In this document: positions 50,985-61,133 of the stretch, one piece after another
Layout of the letters: each line of letters opens with the position of its first letter
How positions within the stretch are numbered: the first letter of the stretch is position 1
Assembly (NCBI GenBank): GCA_002284855.1
Contig: CP015603.1
Span: 310,001-374,000 of the forward strand
Source: Actinobacteria bacterium IMCC25003
Lineage (GTDB): Bacteria > Actinomycetota > Actinomycetes > Nanopelagicales > Nanopelagicaceae
Length of the DNA: 64,000 nucleotides
Direction: 5' to 3'
The notes under the pieces: model-generated
Seen by the model: the letters and a program-made list of their open reading frames with translations, nothing else
Told to the model about the DNA's origin: nothing
Database searches by the model: none
Position numbers and translations under genes: made by a program

Positions 50985-51805
50985 TTGATCGCGATCTCAT
51001 CAAGAGAGCTCTAGCCGAAGATTTACAAGGTGGAGAAGACATCACCTCTGTTGCAACTGTCTCTGGAAGCGAGAAGGTTGTCGCCGACTTTGTATCCCGC
51101 AAGACAGGTGTTGTGGCTGGGATGGATATGGCTCGCACAGTCCTTGAAGAAGTTGGGCTTACAGATATTGCAGTCTTAGTTAAAGATGGAACTTCCGTGA
51201 AAGCTGGAGATGTCCTGATGACTGTTCGTGGCGATACACGCGCAATCTTGCTCGCAGAACGCACAGCACTTAATTTCCTCGGACATTTAAGTGGTATCGC
51301 AACTCTCACACGCACCTGGGTTGATGCTGTTGCGGGAACGAAGTGCGAAATTCGCGATACTCGTAAAACGACACCAGGTATGCGTTTACTAGAAAAGTAC
51401 GCAGTGCGTATGGGTGGCGGAACCAATCACCGAATCTCCCTAAGCGACGCCGCTCTCATTAAAGATAATCACATTGCAGCAGCAGGCGGAGTGGCAGAAG
51501 CATTCTCAAAGGTGCGCGCGAAGTTCCCAACATCAGAGATTGAGATTGAGGTCGATACCCTCGATCAACTACGCGAAGTCTTGCCACTCAAGCCTGACTT
51601 AGTTCTTCTCGACAATATGAGCCCTGCGCAATGTGCCGAAGCTGTCTCGATTGTTAGAGGTGCAACAAAGCTTGAGGCATCCGGTGGCATCTCACTTGAG
51701 AATGCCAAGGCATATGCAGCAACTGGCGTTAACTTCTTAGCGATTGGTGCATTAACCCATAGCGCCCCAGTTTTTGATATCGGTTTAGATCTAAGAGCGG
51801 AGTAG
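50981..51805 (+). CDS. nadC: Quinolinate phosphoribosyltransferase (decarboxylating)
   Basis: Makes nicotinate mononucleotide from quinolinate and PRPP. The 274-aa product includes ALAEDLQGGEDITS, LAERTALNFLGHLSGIAT, the CEIRDTRKTTPGMRLLEKYAV signature with substrate-binding Arg/Lys residues, and the barrel end EASGGISLENAKAYAATGVNFLAIGALTHS. The ATG sits in the nadB stop (ATGA); AGGAGG is 10 bases upstream. coaX begins 2 bases after the stop. Confidence 0.97.
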   Translation: MIDRDLIKRALAEDLQGGEDITSVATVSGSEKVVADFVSRKTGVVAGMDMARTVLEEVGLTDIAVLVKDGTSVKAGDVLMTVRGDTRAILLAERTALNFLGHLSGIATLTRTWVDAVAGTKCEIRDTRKTTPGMRLLEKYAVRMGGGTNHRISLSDAALIKDNHIAAAGGVAEAFSKVRAKFPTSEIEIEVDTLDQLREVLPLKPDLVLLDNMSPAQCAEAVSIVRGATKLEASGGISLENAKAYAATGVNFLAIGALTHSAPVFDIGLDLRAE

Positions 51806-51807
51806 CG

Positions 51808-52572
51808 ATGTTATTAACAGTTGATGTAGGAAATACAAATACGGTTCTCGGAATCTTCGATAAAGAAGATCTCGTAAAGTCATGGCGCGTCAAGACTGAC
51901 CCACGCACCACAGCCGACGAACTCTGGCTGCAGTACAGCGCTCTTATCAGCGGATACCCACTGACAGGGTTATCTATCTGTTCGACAGTTCCTGCGACTT
52001 TGCGCGAATTGCGCACAATGATTGCAACATATTTCGCGGATATTCATACAACGATTGTGGAACCCGGAACCAAGACCGGAGTTCAGTTACTTGTTGATAA
52101 TCCAAAAGAGATTGGCGCAGATCGCATCGTCAACACACTTGCGGCACATACTTTGTATGGCGGTCCAGCTATCGTCGTGGATTTTGGAACGTCTACAAAC
52201 CTCGATGTTGTATCTCCTAAGGGAGAATTCCTTGGTGGTGCGTTGGCTCCTGGAATTGAGATCTCTGTCGATGCGCTAGCTGCACGCGCTGCTCAACTTC
52301 GTAAAGTTGAATTGGTGCGACCAAAGAGCGTTATCGGTAAGAACACTGTGGAAGCTCTTCAATCAGGAACTATCTTTGGATTTGCTGGACAAGTTGATGG
52401 CTTGGTCGATCGCATCACTGCAGAACTTGCAAAGGATTACGACGAAGCTCCAACAGTGATTGCGACAGGCGGCCTCGCCCCACTCATCATTGGAGTCTCT
52501 GACACAATCGATGAGCACGAACCTGATCTGACTCTTATCGGCCTTCGCCTTATTCATGAGAAGAATCAGTAG
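51808..52572 (+). CDS. coaX: Pantothenate kinase, type III
   Basis: First step of CoA synthesis from pantothenate, in the same operon as panC. The 254-aa ASKHA-fold enzyme shows LTVDVGNTNTVLGIF (phosphate 1 motif with catalytic Asp), GADRIVNTLAAHTLYGGPAIVVDFGTS split over two strands, and the later ATGGLAPLI (adenosine motif). Type III kinases are not inhibited by CoA and need a monovalent cation. Last gene of the panC-nadB-nadC-coaX run. Confidence 0.96.
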   Translation: MLLTVDVGNTNTVLGIFDKEDLVKSWRVKTDPRTTADELWLQYSALISGYPLTGLSICSTVPATLRELRTMIATYFADIHTTIVEPGTKTGVQLLVDNPKEIGADRIVNTLAAHTLYGGPAIVVDFGTSTNLDVVSPKGEFLGGALAPGIEISVDALAARAAQLRKVELVRPKSVIGKNTVEALQSGTIFGFAGQVDGLVDRITAELAKDYDEAPTVIATGGLAPLIIGVSDTIDEHEPDLTLIGLRLIHEKNQ

Positions 52573-52582
52573 CGATAAAAGG

Positions 52583-52588
52583 TAGACT
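52583..52588 (+). promoter_or_regulatory. Possible -10 of lysS
   Basis: TAGACT, nine bases before ATG 52598, so a transcript would have either no leader or only a few bases. No Shine-Dalgarno is seen. Confidence 0.4.
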
Positions 52589-52597
52589 CACGCTCCT

Positions 52598-54106
52598 ATG
52601 ACAACCGATAACACGCCTGCGCAAGACGACGACCTACCCGAGCAACTTCGGATCCGTCGTGAGAAGCGCGCCAGCCTCATTGAGCGTGGAATCGAGCCTT
52701 ACCCCGTTGCTGTCGCCCGCACCAAATCTCTCAAAGAGGTTCGCGAGAAGTACACCGGTCTCGAGATCGATGTAGCTACTGGCGATATCGAAAGCCTTAC
52801 TGGTCGCATTATCTTTAAGCGCGACACCGGCAAGCTCTGTTTTGCCACTCTTCGCGAAGGCGATGGAACTGAACTTCAAGCGATGTTATCTCTCGACAAA
52901 GTTGGTCAAGAGCAGCTCGATGCCTGGAAGGCAGATATCGATCTAGGTGACATGGTCTCTGTCACTGGCGAAATTATTACTTCAAAGCGCGGCGAACTTT
53001 CTATCCTTGCAAATTCATGGACCTTGGCTTCTAAGTCACTTCGTCCGCTTCCCAATGATCACAAACCAATGTCTGAAGAGACTCGCGTTCGTATGCGTTA
53101 TGTAGATCTTATTGTCCGCCCTGAAGCTCGTACCGCTGCACGTATGCGCCCTGCGGTGATGCGTTCACTCCGCGAGACATTTAATAACGAGAGCTTTATT
53201 GAAGTTGAAACACCAATGCTTCAGGTGATGCATGGTGGAGCGGCAGCTCGTCCATTTAAGACTTTCAGTAATGCCTACGATATGGATCTCTTCATGCGTA
53301 TTGCTCCCGAACTCTTCCTCAAGCGTTGCGTTGTCGGTGGTATTGAACGTGTCTTCGAAATCAATCGCAACTTCCGCAACGAAGGCGCCGATTCTTCGCA
53401 CTCACCAGAGTTCGCCATGGTCGAGTCATATATGGCGTACGGAGATTGGCGTTCAATCGCTGATGTAACCCGTTCACTTATTCAAAACGCTGCATTGGCA
53501 GTAGCTGGTTCACATGTCGTCACACATCACGACGGTCGCCAAGCAGATCTCGGCGGCACATGGAAAGAAATTTCACTCTACGACGCAATTTCAGAGGGCG
53601 TCGGCGAGCAAGTAACGGCCCAGACATCGATAGATGAACTCAAGAAGTATGCGACCAAGCTCGGCATGAAGATTGACCCAAAGTGGGTAACTGGCAAGCT
53701 CGCCGAAGAGATCTTCGAGCACGTCGCTCAAGATAAGTTAATCGAACCAACATTTGTTATGGGTTATCCAGTTGATACTTCACCACTTGTTCGAGCCCAC
53801 CGCGATATTCCTGGCGTTGTAGAAAAGTGGGATCTCTACGTCGATGGTTTCGAACTTGCAACCGGTTACTCCGAACTTATCGATCCAGTCATTCAACGCG
53901 ATCGTTTAATTGAACAAGCACAGCTCGGCGCTAAGGGCGATCTCGAAGCGATGCAGGTCGATGAAGATTTCTTACGCGCCATGGAATTCGGAATGCCACC
54001 AATGGGCGGAATGGGAATGGGCGTCGATCGTCTTCTCATGGCGCTTACTGGTCTTGGAATTCGCGAAACTATTTTGTTCCCACTTGTGAAGCCAGAAGTT
54101 GATTAA
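52598..54106 (+). CDS. lysS: Lysyl-tRNA synthetase, class II
   Basis: Charges tRNA-Lys. The 502-aa protein has an N-terminal OB-fold anticodon domain ([20 protein letters not shown]) and a class II catalytic core: motif 2 [16 protein letters not shown] and motif 3 [19 protein letters not shown] near the end. The N-terminal [20 protein letters not shown] is typical. argA begins 2 bases after the stop and clpC follows, as in other actinobacteria. Confidence 0.97.
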   Translation: MTTDNTPAQDDDLPEQLRIRREKRASLIERGIEPYPVAVARTKSLKEVREKYTGLEIDVATGDIESLTGRIIFKRDTGKLCFATLREGDGTELQAMLSLDKVGQEQLDAWKADIDLGDMVSVTGEIITSKRGELSILANSWTLASKSLRPLPNDHKPMSEETRVRMRYVDLIVRPEARTAARMRPAVMRSLRETFNNESFIEVETPMLQVMHGGAAARPFKTFSNAYDMDLFMRIAPELFLKRCVVGGIERVFEINRNFRNEGADSSHSPEFAMVESYMAYGDWRSIADVTRSLIQNAALAVAGSHVVTHHDGRQADLGGTWKEISLYDAISEGVGEQVTAQTSIDELKKYATKLGMKIDPKWVTGKLAEEIFEHVAQDKLIEPTFVMGYPVDTSPLVRAHRDIPGVVEKWDLYVDGFELATGYSELIDPVIQRDRLIEQAQLGAKGDLEAMQVDEDFLRAMEFGMPPMGGMGMGVDRLLMALTGLGIRETILFPLVKPEVD

Positions 54107-54108
54107 CA

Positions 54109-54603
54109 ATGTTGGTGATACGTCCAGCTAAGACTTCAGATGTAAAGGCAATTCGTGAACTCGTAGATTCTTATGCCGCTCCTGGTCAGATGCTCGCGAA
54201 AGAAACAGTTACGCTCTACGAAGGTGTTCAAGAATTTACCGTTGCCGAACTTGATGGAATGGTTGTCGGTTGCGGAGCGCTCCACACCCTCTGGGAAGAT
54301 CTCGCTGAAGTTCGTACAGTTGCTGTTCAAAAAGAATTGCATAAGCAAGGAATTGGCCACAAGTTGATGGAACGCATCATCGATCGCGCCCGCGAAATTG
54401 GTGTAGAGCGAATCTTCTGCCTCACATTCCAAACTGAATTCTTCGGTCGCCACGGATTCGTTGAAATTCACGGCACACCAGTTGATCCAGAGGTCTATCA
54501 GCAGCTCCTGCGCTCCTACGACGCCGGTGTTGCCGAATTCCTTGATCTCGAGTCGGTGAAGCCAAATACCCTCGGCAATACCCGCATGCTCCTTAATCTC
54601 TAG
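54109..54603 (+). CDS. argA: Amino-acid N-acetyltransferase (short ArgA)
   Basis: A 164-aa GNAT protein that makes N-acetylglutamate for arginine synthesis. It corresponds to the stand-alone short ArgA described in Mycobacterium tuberculosis, without the kinase-like domain of E. coli ArgA. GNAT features: IRPAKTSDVKAIREL start, EVRTVAVQKELHKQGIGHKLM (acetyl-CoA pyrophosphate loop QGIGHK) and FFGRHGFVEI. Two bases after lysS, so probably cotranscribed with it. Confidence 0.88.
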   Translation: MLVIRPAKTSDVKAIRELVDSYAAPGQMLAKETVTLYEGVQEFTVAELDGMVVGCGALHTLWEDLAEVRTVAVQKELHKQGIGHKLMERIIDRAREIGVERIFCLTFQTEFFGRHGFVEIHGTPVDPEVYQQLLRSYDAGVAEFLDLESVKPNTLGNTRMLLNL

Positions 54604-54742
54604 AGCCAACATCTAGTTATCTAGCGGGAATATCGAGCCCATATCTGGGGTTCTATGACACTAGAAGCTATCCACCTCGCGCCTTCCCTAGGCTGGGTTA
54701 TAGGCTTACGGCAGATTCACATAAATAGAAGGAGTTCCGCCC
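54604..54742 (+). other. Spacer upstream of clpC
   Basis: 139 bp without a gene. A possible -10, TAGGCT (54701-54706), and AGAAGGAGTT as Shine-Dalgarno just before ATG 54743. I looked for HspR (HAIR), CtsR and ClgR-type sites; the GCCTTCCCTAGGC stretch at 54681-54693 is a partial inverted repeat but not a clear match to any of them. Confidence 0.4.
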
Positions 54743-57244
54743 ATGTTTGAGCGCTTTACCGATCGAGCTCGACGCGTTGTTGTCCTAGCTCAAGAAGAAG
54801 CACGCATGCTCAACCACAACTACATCGGCACTGAACATATCCTCCTCGGCCTCATCCATGAAGGTGAAGGCGTCGCAGCAAAGGGCCTCGAATCACTCGG
54901 CATCTCACTTGAAGGCGTTCGCGCGCAAGTTGAAGAAATTATCGGACAAGGTCAGCAGGCACCAAGCGGCCACATTCCATTTACTCCACGTGCGAAGAAA
55001 GTTCTCGAACTCTCACTTCGTGAAGCGCTACAACTTGGCCACAACTACATTGGCACAGAACATATTCTGCTCGGACTCATTCGCGAAGGCGAAGGCGTTG
55101 CAGCACAGGTACTCGTAAAGCTCGGTGCAGACCTCAATCGTGTTCGCCAGCAAGTTATTCAACTTCTCTCTGGCTACCAAGGTAAGGAAGCTGTTTCACA
55201 AGGCGGACCTGCTGAAGGAACACCATCTACTTCATTGGTACTCGATCAATTCGGTCGCAACCTCACACAAGCAGCACGTGAAGGAAAGCTCGATCCAGTT
55301 ATCGGTCGCGAACTCGAAGTCGAGCGCGTTATGCAGATTCTTTCTCGTCGCACAAAGAACAACCCAGTACTTATCGGCGAACCAGGTGTTGGAAAGACAG
55401 CTGTTGTCGAAGGTCTTGCACAAGCAATTGCAAAGAATGATGTCCCTGAAACTCTTAAGGATAAGCAGCTCTACTCACTTGATTTAGGTGCACTTGTTGC
55501 TGGTTCTCGTTATCGCGGAGATTTCGAAGAGCGCCTCAAGAAAGTCCTTAAAGAGATTAAAACTCGTGGTGACATCATTATCTTTATCGATGAAATTCAT
55601 ACACTTGTCGGCGCAGGCGCAGCAGAAGGTGCAATCGATGCCGCAAGCATCCTGAAGCCAATGCTCGCTCGCGGTGAACTCCAGACAATTGGTGCAACAA
55701 CTCTTGATGAGTACCGCAAGCACATTGAGAAAGATGCAGCTCTTGAGCGTCGTTTCCAGCCAATTCAGGTGAAAGAGCCATCCGTTGCTCACACCATCGA
55801 AATTCTTAAGGGCCTTCGCGATCGTTACGAAACCCACCACCGCGTCTCCATTACAGATGGCGCACTCTCTGCCGCTGCCAACATGGCAGATCGCTACATC
55901 TCAGATCGTTTCCTTCCCGATAAGGCGATCGACCTTATTGATGAAGCAGGTTCACGTCTTCGCATAAAGCGCATGACAGCCCCTGCCGAACTCCGCGAAT
56001 TCGACGAGAAGATTGCCGATGCTCGTAAAGCTAAAGAGTCTGCAATCGATGGACAAGATTTTGAAGGCGCTGCAGCGCTTCGCGATAAGGAGAAGACCCT
56101 TATCCAAGAGAAGCAGGAAGCTGAAAAGAATTGGAAGGCAACTGATCTCGATAAGGTCACTGAAGTCGATGAAGAACTCATTGCTCAGGTACTTTCCGCA
56201 TCAACTGGTATTCCAGTATTTAAGTTGACTGAAGAAGAGACAGCGCGTCTGCTTCGTATGGAAGATGAACTCCACCGTCGCGTAATCGGACAAGATCAAG
56301 CGATTAAGGCGTTGTCACAAGCAATTCGCCGTACTCGCGCAGGTCTTAAAGATCCAAAGCGCCCTGGTGGATCATTTATCTTCGCTGGTCCTTCTGGAGT
56401 TGGAAAGACAGAACTTTCACGCACACTTGCATCATTTCTTTTTGGTGATGAGACAGCGTTGATCCAACTCGATATGTCTGAATATTCAGAGCGCCATACA
56501 GCGTCTCGTTTATTCGGTGCACCTCCAGGGTATGTCGGTTATGACGAGGGCGGACAGCTCACTGAAAAGGTTCGTCGCCGACCATTCTCTGTAGTTCTCT
56601 TCGACGAAATCGAAAAGGCGCACCCAGATATCTTCAACTCACTTCTTCAGGTTCTTGAAGATGGTCGCCTGACAGATTCACAAGGTCGCACCGTCGACTT
56701 TAAGAACACTGTCATCATCATGACTACAAACCTCGGTACCCGCGACATCTCTAAGTCACTCGGGCTTGGTTTTGCTAACGCTGATGACGACCTGACAAAT
56801 TACGATCGCATGAAGGGCAAGGTTCAAGATGAACTCAAGAACCACTTCCGCCCTGAATTCCTCAACCGTATCGATGATGTCATCGTCTTCCACCAGCTCA
56901 CAAAGGATCAGATCATTCAGATCGTTGATCTCATGATTGCTGGTCTCGATGAGCGCCTTAAGGCTAAGGACATGGGTATCGAGCTTACACAGGCTGCAAA
57001 GGATCTTCTCGCAGCTCGTGGTTACGACCCACTTCTGGGTGCGCGTCCGTTGCGTCGCGTCATTCAGCGCGAGATTGAAGATTCACTCTCAGAGCGAATC
57101 TTGTTTAGCGAGCTCAAGGCTGGCGAAATCATTGTTGTCGATGTCGAAGGAACTGATGCAGATGCGAAGTTCACCTTTAAGGGATCACCAAAGGTTTCAA
57201 CACCTGATAGCCCTGAAGATTTGGCTGAAGCACCTACCGCTTAA
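54743..57244 (+). CDS. clpC: ATP-dependent Clp protease ATPase subunit ClpC
   Basis: AAA+ unfoldase that feeds ClpP. The 833-aa protein has two N-terminal Clp repeats ([15 protein letters not shown] at 24-38 and [15 protein letters not shown] at 99-113), first Walker A GEPGVGKT (212-219), a UVR-type linker at about 420-455 ([13 protein letters not shown]), second Walker A GPSGVGKT (549-556), and a C-terminal D2-small domain. The acidic tail is short. No clpP or mcsAB is nearby. Its stop lies 6 bp from the convergent mutY stop. Confidence 0.97.
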   Translation: MFERFTDRARRVVVLAQEEARMLNHNYIGTEHILLGLIHEGEGVAAKGLESLGISLEGVRAQVEEIIGQGQQAPSGHIPFTPRAKKVLELSLREALQLGHNYIGTEHILLGLIREGEGVAAQVLVKLGADLNRVRQQVIQLLSGYQGKEAVSQGGPAEGTPSTSLVLDQFGRNLTQAAREGKLDPVIGRELEVERVMQILSRRTKNNPVLIGEPGVGKTAVVEGLAQAIAKNDVPETLKDKQLYSLDLGALVAGSRYRGDFEERLKKVLKEIKTRGDIIIFIDEIHTLVGAGAAEGAIDAASILKPMLARGELQTIGATTLDEYRKHIEKDAALERRFQPIQVKEPSVAHTIEILKGLRDRYETHHRVSITDGALSAAANMADRYISDRFLPDKAIDLIDEAGSRLRIKRMTAPAELREFDEKIADARKAKESAIDGQDFEGAAALRDKEKTLIQEKQEAEKNWKATDLDKVTEVDEELIAQVLSASTGIPVFKLTEEETARLLRMEDELHRRVIGQDQAIKALSQAIRRTRAGLKDPKRPGGSFIFAGPSGVGKTELSRTLASFLFGDETALIQLDMSEYSERHTASRLFGAPPGYVGYDEGGQLTEKVRRRPFSVVLFDEIEKAHPDIFNSLLQVLEDGRLTDSQGRTVDFKNTVIIMTTNLGTRDISKSLGLGFANADDDLTNYDRMKGKVQDELKNHFRPEFLNRIDDVIVFHQLTKDQIIQIVDLMIAGLDERLKAKDMGIELTQAAKDLLAARGYDPLLGARPLRRVIQREIEDSLSERILFSELKAGEIIVVDVEGTDADAKFTFKGSPKVSTPDSPEDLAEAPTA

Positions 57245-57250
57245 TTATTG

Positions 57251-58099
57251 CTAACTTCGCGGCAGCGAAAATTTACTCTTGCCGCGAAGTTCAATAAGCC
57301 CATCATCGAGAAGCGTTACTAAAGCTTTCTCGAGTTGCGATGGAACATCCCATAACTGTGCAATCTGAGCTTTTGTCAGTAAATCGTTTTCACGAAGTGC
57401 TTGAATAACCGTTCCACGGCATTGGCGATCTGTTCCGTGCCAACTCTGTGTGCGTTTTACGACATCTGACTTTGGATAATCGAGGCTGCGCCAGATGCAC
57501 TCATGTGCAACGGGGCAGATTCCGCATTTGGGAGATTGCGAAGTACAGACCAAGGCGCCGAGCTCCATCGTTGCTGCTGCCCACAGATGCGGGTCTCTCT
57601 TTGGAATAAGCGCTTCGTAACGTGATTTCTCATCTTTTGTCGCAGATAACTTGGGAGTTTCTACTCCATCAATAATGCGGGCAAAGAGGCGACGGATATT
57701 GATATCGAGAACAAGTGAACGACCCTCGAAGGCAAATGCAACCATGGCAGCTGCTGTGTATTCGCCGATTCCTGGAAGTTTGCGCAGCTCGGATTCCTCG
57801 CGAGGAATAACGCCTTTATATTCGTTGGTAATTACCTTCGCGCATTCATGCAACCGAAGAGCACGACGCGGATAACCAAGACGACCCCATGCAGTAATTA
57901 CTTCAGCAGGAGTTGCCTTTGCGAGCTTTGCAGGCGTTGGCCAACGTTTCATCCACTCTGTATAGACCGGGAGGACTCGATTGACTGGTGTTTGCTGCAA
58001 CATAAATTCAGATACTAGAACGCCCCATGTATCTGTCTTTCGCCAAGGGAGATCGCGCTTATTCTTCTTAAACCAAGAAATGATCTCTTTCTCGAGCAT
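57251..58099 (-). CDS. mutY: A/G-specific adenine DNA glycosylase
   Basis: Removes adenine mispaired with 8-oxoguanine. The 282-aa protein has SEFMLQQTPV with catalytic Glu31, the helix-hairpin-helix KLPGIGEYTAAAM, catalytic Asp132 in LVLDINIRR, and [4Fe-4S] cysteines 185, 192, 195 and 201. The C-terminal region is a short winged-helix-like tail rather than the full NUDIX-like domain of E. coli MutY, as in other actinobacteria. Overlaps the radA stop by one base. Confidence 0.94.
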   Translation of the reverse strand: MLEKEIISWFKKNKRDLPWRKTDTWGVLVSEFMLQQTPVNRVLPVYTEWMKRWPTPAKLAKATPAEVITAWGRLGYPRRALRLHECAKVITNEYKGVIPREESELRKLPGIGEYTAAAMVAFAFEGRSLVLDINIRRLFARIIDGVETPKLSATKDEKSRYEALIPKRDPHLWAAATMELGALVCTSQSPKCGICPVAHECIWRSLDYPKSDVVKRTQSWHGTDRQCRGTVIQALRENDLLTKAQIAQLWDVPSQLEKALVTLLDDGLIELRGKSKFSLPRS

Positions 58100-59466
58100 T
58101 ATTCGCCAGTGATTTTTACTCGCTGCAGCGCTTGATCAAGTCTAGAAACCTCAACGATTTCCATGCCGGCAATCTTGACATCAGAACCAGTTGGAACAAG
58201 TGCGCGCTTAAAACCAAGGCGGTATGCCTCAGCAAGGCGACGAGAAACACCACTGACCTTGCGGATTTCACCAGCGAGACCGACTTCACCGATAGCGACG
58301 AGATCTGCGGGGAGAGCTAAACCTTTTGCAGCAGATGCCACGGCAAGTGCGAGAGCTAAATCTGCAGCAGGTTCAGACATTTTCATTCCGCCCACAGTTG
58401 CGGCATAGACATCGCGACCACCGACGCGAATATGTGCACGGAGTTCGAGAACTGCGAGAGTCATGGAGGTACGCGCTGAATCGAGGCCGCTGGTAACGCG
58501 ACGCGCATTTCCGAAATCGTTCTCGCGACCTGCACTAACGAGCGCTTGGATTTCTGCAAGCAGTGGCCTGCGACCTTCGAGAGTGACTGTGACACATGTG
58601 CCTGGCACTGGTTCGGCGTGACGTGAGGTAAAGAGACCTGTGGGATCGAGAACGCTTTCAATGCCAGTATCGCTGAGATCAAAGCAACCAACCTCATCGC
58701 TGGCACCAAAACGGTTTTTGATTGCGCGAATAAGGCGAAGACGTGAGTGACGTTCGCCTTCAAATTGGAGAACGACATCGACGATATGTTCGAGTAGACG
58801 AGGACCTGCGATAGAACCATCTTTGGTGACATGGCCAACTAACAAGAGAGTGATATCGCGATCTTTACAGATACGGATGAGAGCGCCAGCAACTTCGCGC
58901 ACCTGAGTTACTCCACCAGGTGAACCGTCGGCAGTTGATGAGCCAATAGTTTGTACAGAGTCGATGATAAGAAGTTCGGGCTTCACGGCATCGATATGTG
59001 CGATGACCGCACCTAAATCAGTTTCAGAGGCGAGGAATAACTTGGGGTCGACTGCATTGATGCGTTCAGCGCGTAAACGAACTTGAGAAGCTGATTCTTC
59101 GCCAGAGATATAGAGTGCAGGAATTCCTTTAGCGGCTGTCTGTGCAGCAACAGATAAGAGGAGAGTTGATTTACCAACACCTGGTTCGCCGGCAAGAAGG
59201 ATTGCAGCACCTGGAACGAGTCCGCCACCTAAGACGCGATCGAGTTCGGAGACACCGGTTGCACGTGCACGAGCTGATGAGAGATCAACATCGCCGATAG
59301 GTGTTGCTTTAGAGGTGACAGAGCCTGCAACGAGTGAGAGTTTCTTAGGAGCCGCAAGCTCTTCGACAGAGCCCCACGCCTGACATTCGCCACAGCGTCC
59401 TACCCATTTCTGGGATGTCCAACCGCACTCTGCGCAGCGGAATGGATCTTTCTCAACCTTGGCCAT
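58099..59466 (-). CDS. radA: DNA repair protein RadA
   Basis: RecA-like ATPase that promotes branch migration in recombination. The 455-aa protein has a zinc finger (Cys11, 14, 25, 28), Walker A GEPGVGKST at about 93-101, the RadA-specific KNRFG motif at 250-254, and a C-terminal Lon-protease-like domain (VGGMKMSEPAADLALALAV, inactive as protease). TAACCT is exactly 6 bases before the ATG. radA-mutY form a repair operon. Confidence 0.96.
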   Translation of the reverse strand: MAKVEKDPFRCAECGWTSQKWVGRCGECQAWGSVEELAAPKKLSLVAGSVTSKATPIGDVDLSSARARATGVSELDRVLGGGLVPGAAILLAGEPGVGKSTLLLSVAAQTAAKGIPALYISGEESASQVRLRAERINAVDPKLFLASETDLGAVIAHIDAVKPELLIIDSVQTIGSSTADGSPGGVTQVREVAGALIRICKDRDITLLLVGHVTKDGSIAGPRLLEHIVDVVLQFEGERHSRLRLIRAIKNRFGASDEVGCFDLSDTGIESVLDPTGLFTSRHAEPVPGTCVTVTLEGRRPLLAEIQALVSAGRENDFGNARRVTSGLDSARTSMTLAVLELRAHIRVGGRDVYAATVGGMKMSEPAADLALALAVASAAKGLALPADLVAIGEVGLAGEIRKVSGVSRRLAEAYRLGFKRALVPTGSDVKIAGMEIVEVSRLDQALQRVKITGE

Positions 59467-59472
59467 AGTCGT

Positions 59473-59478
59473 AGGTTA
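59473..59478 (-). promoter_or_regulatory. -10 of radA-mutY
   Basis: TAACCT on the minus strand, six bases (ACGACT) before ATG 59466; leaderless spacing. Confidence 0.5.
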
Positions 59479-59492
59479 GAGGAAGGCGCTGA

Positions 59493-60302
59493 CTATTTGC
59501 CGGCGGCGATTGTTGCTGGGTGTTGAATCACGAAGAGAGGCAGTGAACGCGCCTGCGCATCACGGATACCTTGGATGCGACGGTCACAGTGCTCAGCGAG
59601 GATGGCGTAGGCATCGATACCCATCAACTGCTGAAGTTCTGCCTTGTTGGAGATGTAGACAGGTTCGCTACCGACGTGTGCATCGGTATTGCTGGTGCAG
59701 TACCAATCGAAATCATCGCCGCCATCGCCCCAACCAAGGCGTTCGTATTCGCCGATGACTGTTACTGAATATTCGCGCTCGCCGACTTCGCGAGTTTCAT
59801 AGCTACGACGAAGTGGAAGTTGCCAACAAACATCAGGCTTTGTATCAACAAAGTGAATGTTGCGCTTCTGTGCAAGGTGATGAAGTACGCAACCGAATGA
59901 ACCAGTAAATCCTGGAGCTTCATAACCTTTACGGTTGAGGAAGATACAAGCATCGTTGACTGTACGAGTCTTACGTTCTTTATCTTCATCGAGATCTGTA
60001 ATGCGGAGCTGTCCGCCTGGCTTCTTGGGACGAGCTTCTTCATAGAACTGCCACATATCGGGAGTTAAGAATTCCGCTGCCTTACGAACGCGCTCTTCAT
60101 CTGCCTCGTCTGAGTACATCGCACCTTCGGTGCAGCAACCATCGTTGGGACGGTCTTTAAATACTCCTTGGCAGCCGTCGCCGTAGATACAGGTCCAGAA
60201 TGAGGTCAACCAGGTGAGGTCGCATTTAAAGATTTCTTCTTCATCGTTGGGATCTGTGAATTCGACCCAGTCGCGTGCGAAACCTGGCTTTATCTCTGAC
60301 AT
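59493..60302 (-). CDS. Cysteine-rich conserved protein, DUF3109/YkgJ-like layout
   Basis: A 269-aa soluble protein with ten cysteines (27, 38, 44, 56, 57, 119, 138, 159, 202, 239). The pieces DGCCTEGAMYSDEADEERV, NDACIFLNRKG, GSFGCVLHHLAQKR and KPDVCWQLPLRR follow the order seen in zinc/iron-chelating proteins of the YkgJ/DUF3109 type, so a bound metal or Fe-S cluster is likely, though no function is known. ATG 60302 is preferred to an upstream in-frame start that would overlap proC. Divergent from proC with 30 bp between starts. Confidence 0.7.
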   Translation of the reverse strand: MSEIKPGFARDWVEFTDPNDEEEIFKCDLTWLTSFWTCIYGDGCQGVFKDRPNDGCCTEGAMYSDEADEERVRKAAEFLTPDMWQFYEEARPKKPGGQLRITDLDEDKERKTRTVNDACIFLNRKGYEAPGFTGSFGCVLHHLAQKRNIHFVDTKPDVCWQLPLRRSYETREVGEREYSVTVIGEYERLGWGDGGDDFDWYCTSNTDAHVGSEPVYISNKAELQQLMGIDAYAILAEHCDRRIQGIRDAQARSLPLFVIQHPATIAAGK

Positions 60303-60320
60303 AGTCGCAGAGCCTACGCG

Positions 60321-60326
60321 TACTCT
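60321..60326 (+). promoter_or_regulatory. -10 of proC
   Basis: TACTCT, six bases (TTCGCC) before ATG 60333; leaderless spacing. On the other strand TAGGCT (60316-60311) is 8 bases before the Cys-rich gene's ATG, so the two divergent promoters are packed in 30 bp. Confidence 0.5.
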
Positions 60327-60332
60327 TTCGCC

Positions 60333-61133
60333 ATGGCTAATCAAGTAGCAGTTGTTGGTGCAGGTGTAATGGGTGAAGCATTTATCGCCGCCCTCATTCG
60401 TTCTGGAATTCCTGCATCTTCAATAGTCGCGGTTGTGCGCCGACCTGAGCGAGGCGAAGAGTTATTAACCAAGTATTCAATCTCTGTTAAGCCACTTGCT
60501 GAAGCTCTTCAGATAAGCGATGTTGTTCTTCTCGGTATCAAACCGCAAGGGCTTGCAGATCTCATGCCTGAGATTGCTCCACATCTTCGCCCTGATGCAC
60601 TTGTTATCTCACTTCTTGCCGGTAAGACCATTGCGGGAATTTCAGCAGGCCTCAATAGCCATGGCGCTATTGCGCGCGTGATGCCAAATACCCCAACGCT
60701 CATCGGTAAAGGAATGGCTGGTTACTCACTCAGCGCCGGCGTTACAGATGCTCAGAAGAAATTTGTACAATCTTTATTGGCCGCAACAGGTAAGGCGATT
60801 GAAATTCCAGAGGATTTACAGAATGCGCTCACCGGAACTAGTGGTTCTGGTCCCGCCTACTTCTTTAGATTTGTGGAAGCGATGGTCGATGGCGCTGTCG
60901 CAATGGGACTTTCGCACGAAGATGCAACGACTCTCACCATCCAAACAATTGTTGGAGCAGCAGCGCTTCTCGATGAATCAGGCGATACCCCAACTCGACT
61001 TCGCGAGAAGGTAACAAGCCTTAAGGGCGCAACTGCCGAAGCTCTTGCAGTCTTTGATGAAGCGGATATTTCCAAGATAGTTGCAGATGCCATGGCAGCA
61101 TCAGCCCGTCGCGCTGGAGAACTCGCCCAATAA
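60333..61133 (+). CDS. proC: Pyrroline-5-carboxylate reductase
   Basis: Last step of proline synthesis. The 266-aa protein starts with the Rossmann motif VVGAGVMGEAFIAAL, then KPQGLADLMPEIAP, the RVMPNTPTLIGKGMAGYSL block, and the signature GTSGSGPAYFFRFVEAMVDGA across the dimer domain. It ends EALAVFDEADISKIVADAM. proA and proB are not adjacent. One-base overlap (TAATG) with the next gene. Confidence 0.97.
   Translation: MANQVAVVGAGVMGEAFIAALIRSGIPASSIVAVVRRPERGEELLTKYSISVKPLAEALQISDVVLLGIKPQGLADLMPEIAPHLRPDALVISLLAGKTIAGISAGLNSHGAIARVMPNTPTLIGKGMAGYSLSAGVTDAQKKFVQSLLAATGKAIEIPEDLQNALTGTSGSGPAYFFRFVEAMVDGAVAMGLSHEDATTLTIQTIVGAAALLDESGDTPTRLREKVTSLKGATAEALAVFDEADISKIVADAMAASARRAGELAQ

Noticed and set aside
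54681-54700. ClgR- or HspR-type operator upstream of clpC
   Set aside because: The CGC-N-GCG or CTTGAGT-N7-ACTCAAG spacing is not met; only a loose inverted repeat around CCTAGG is present.
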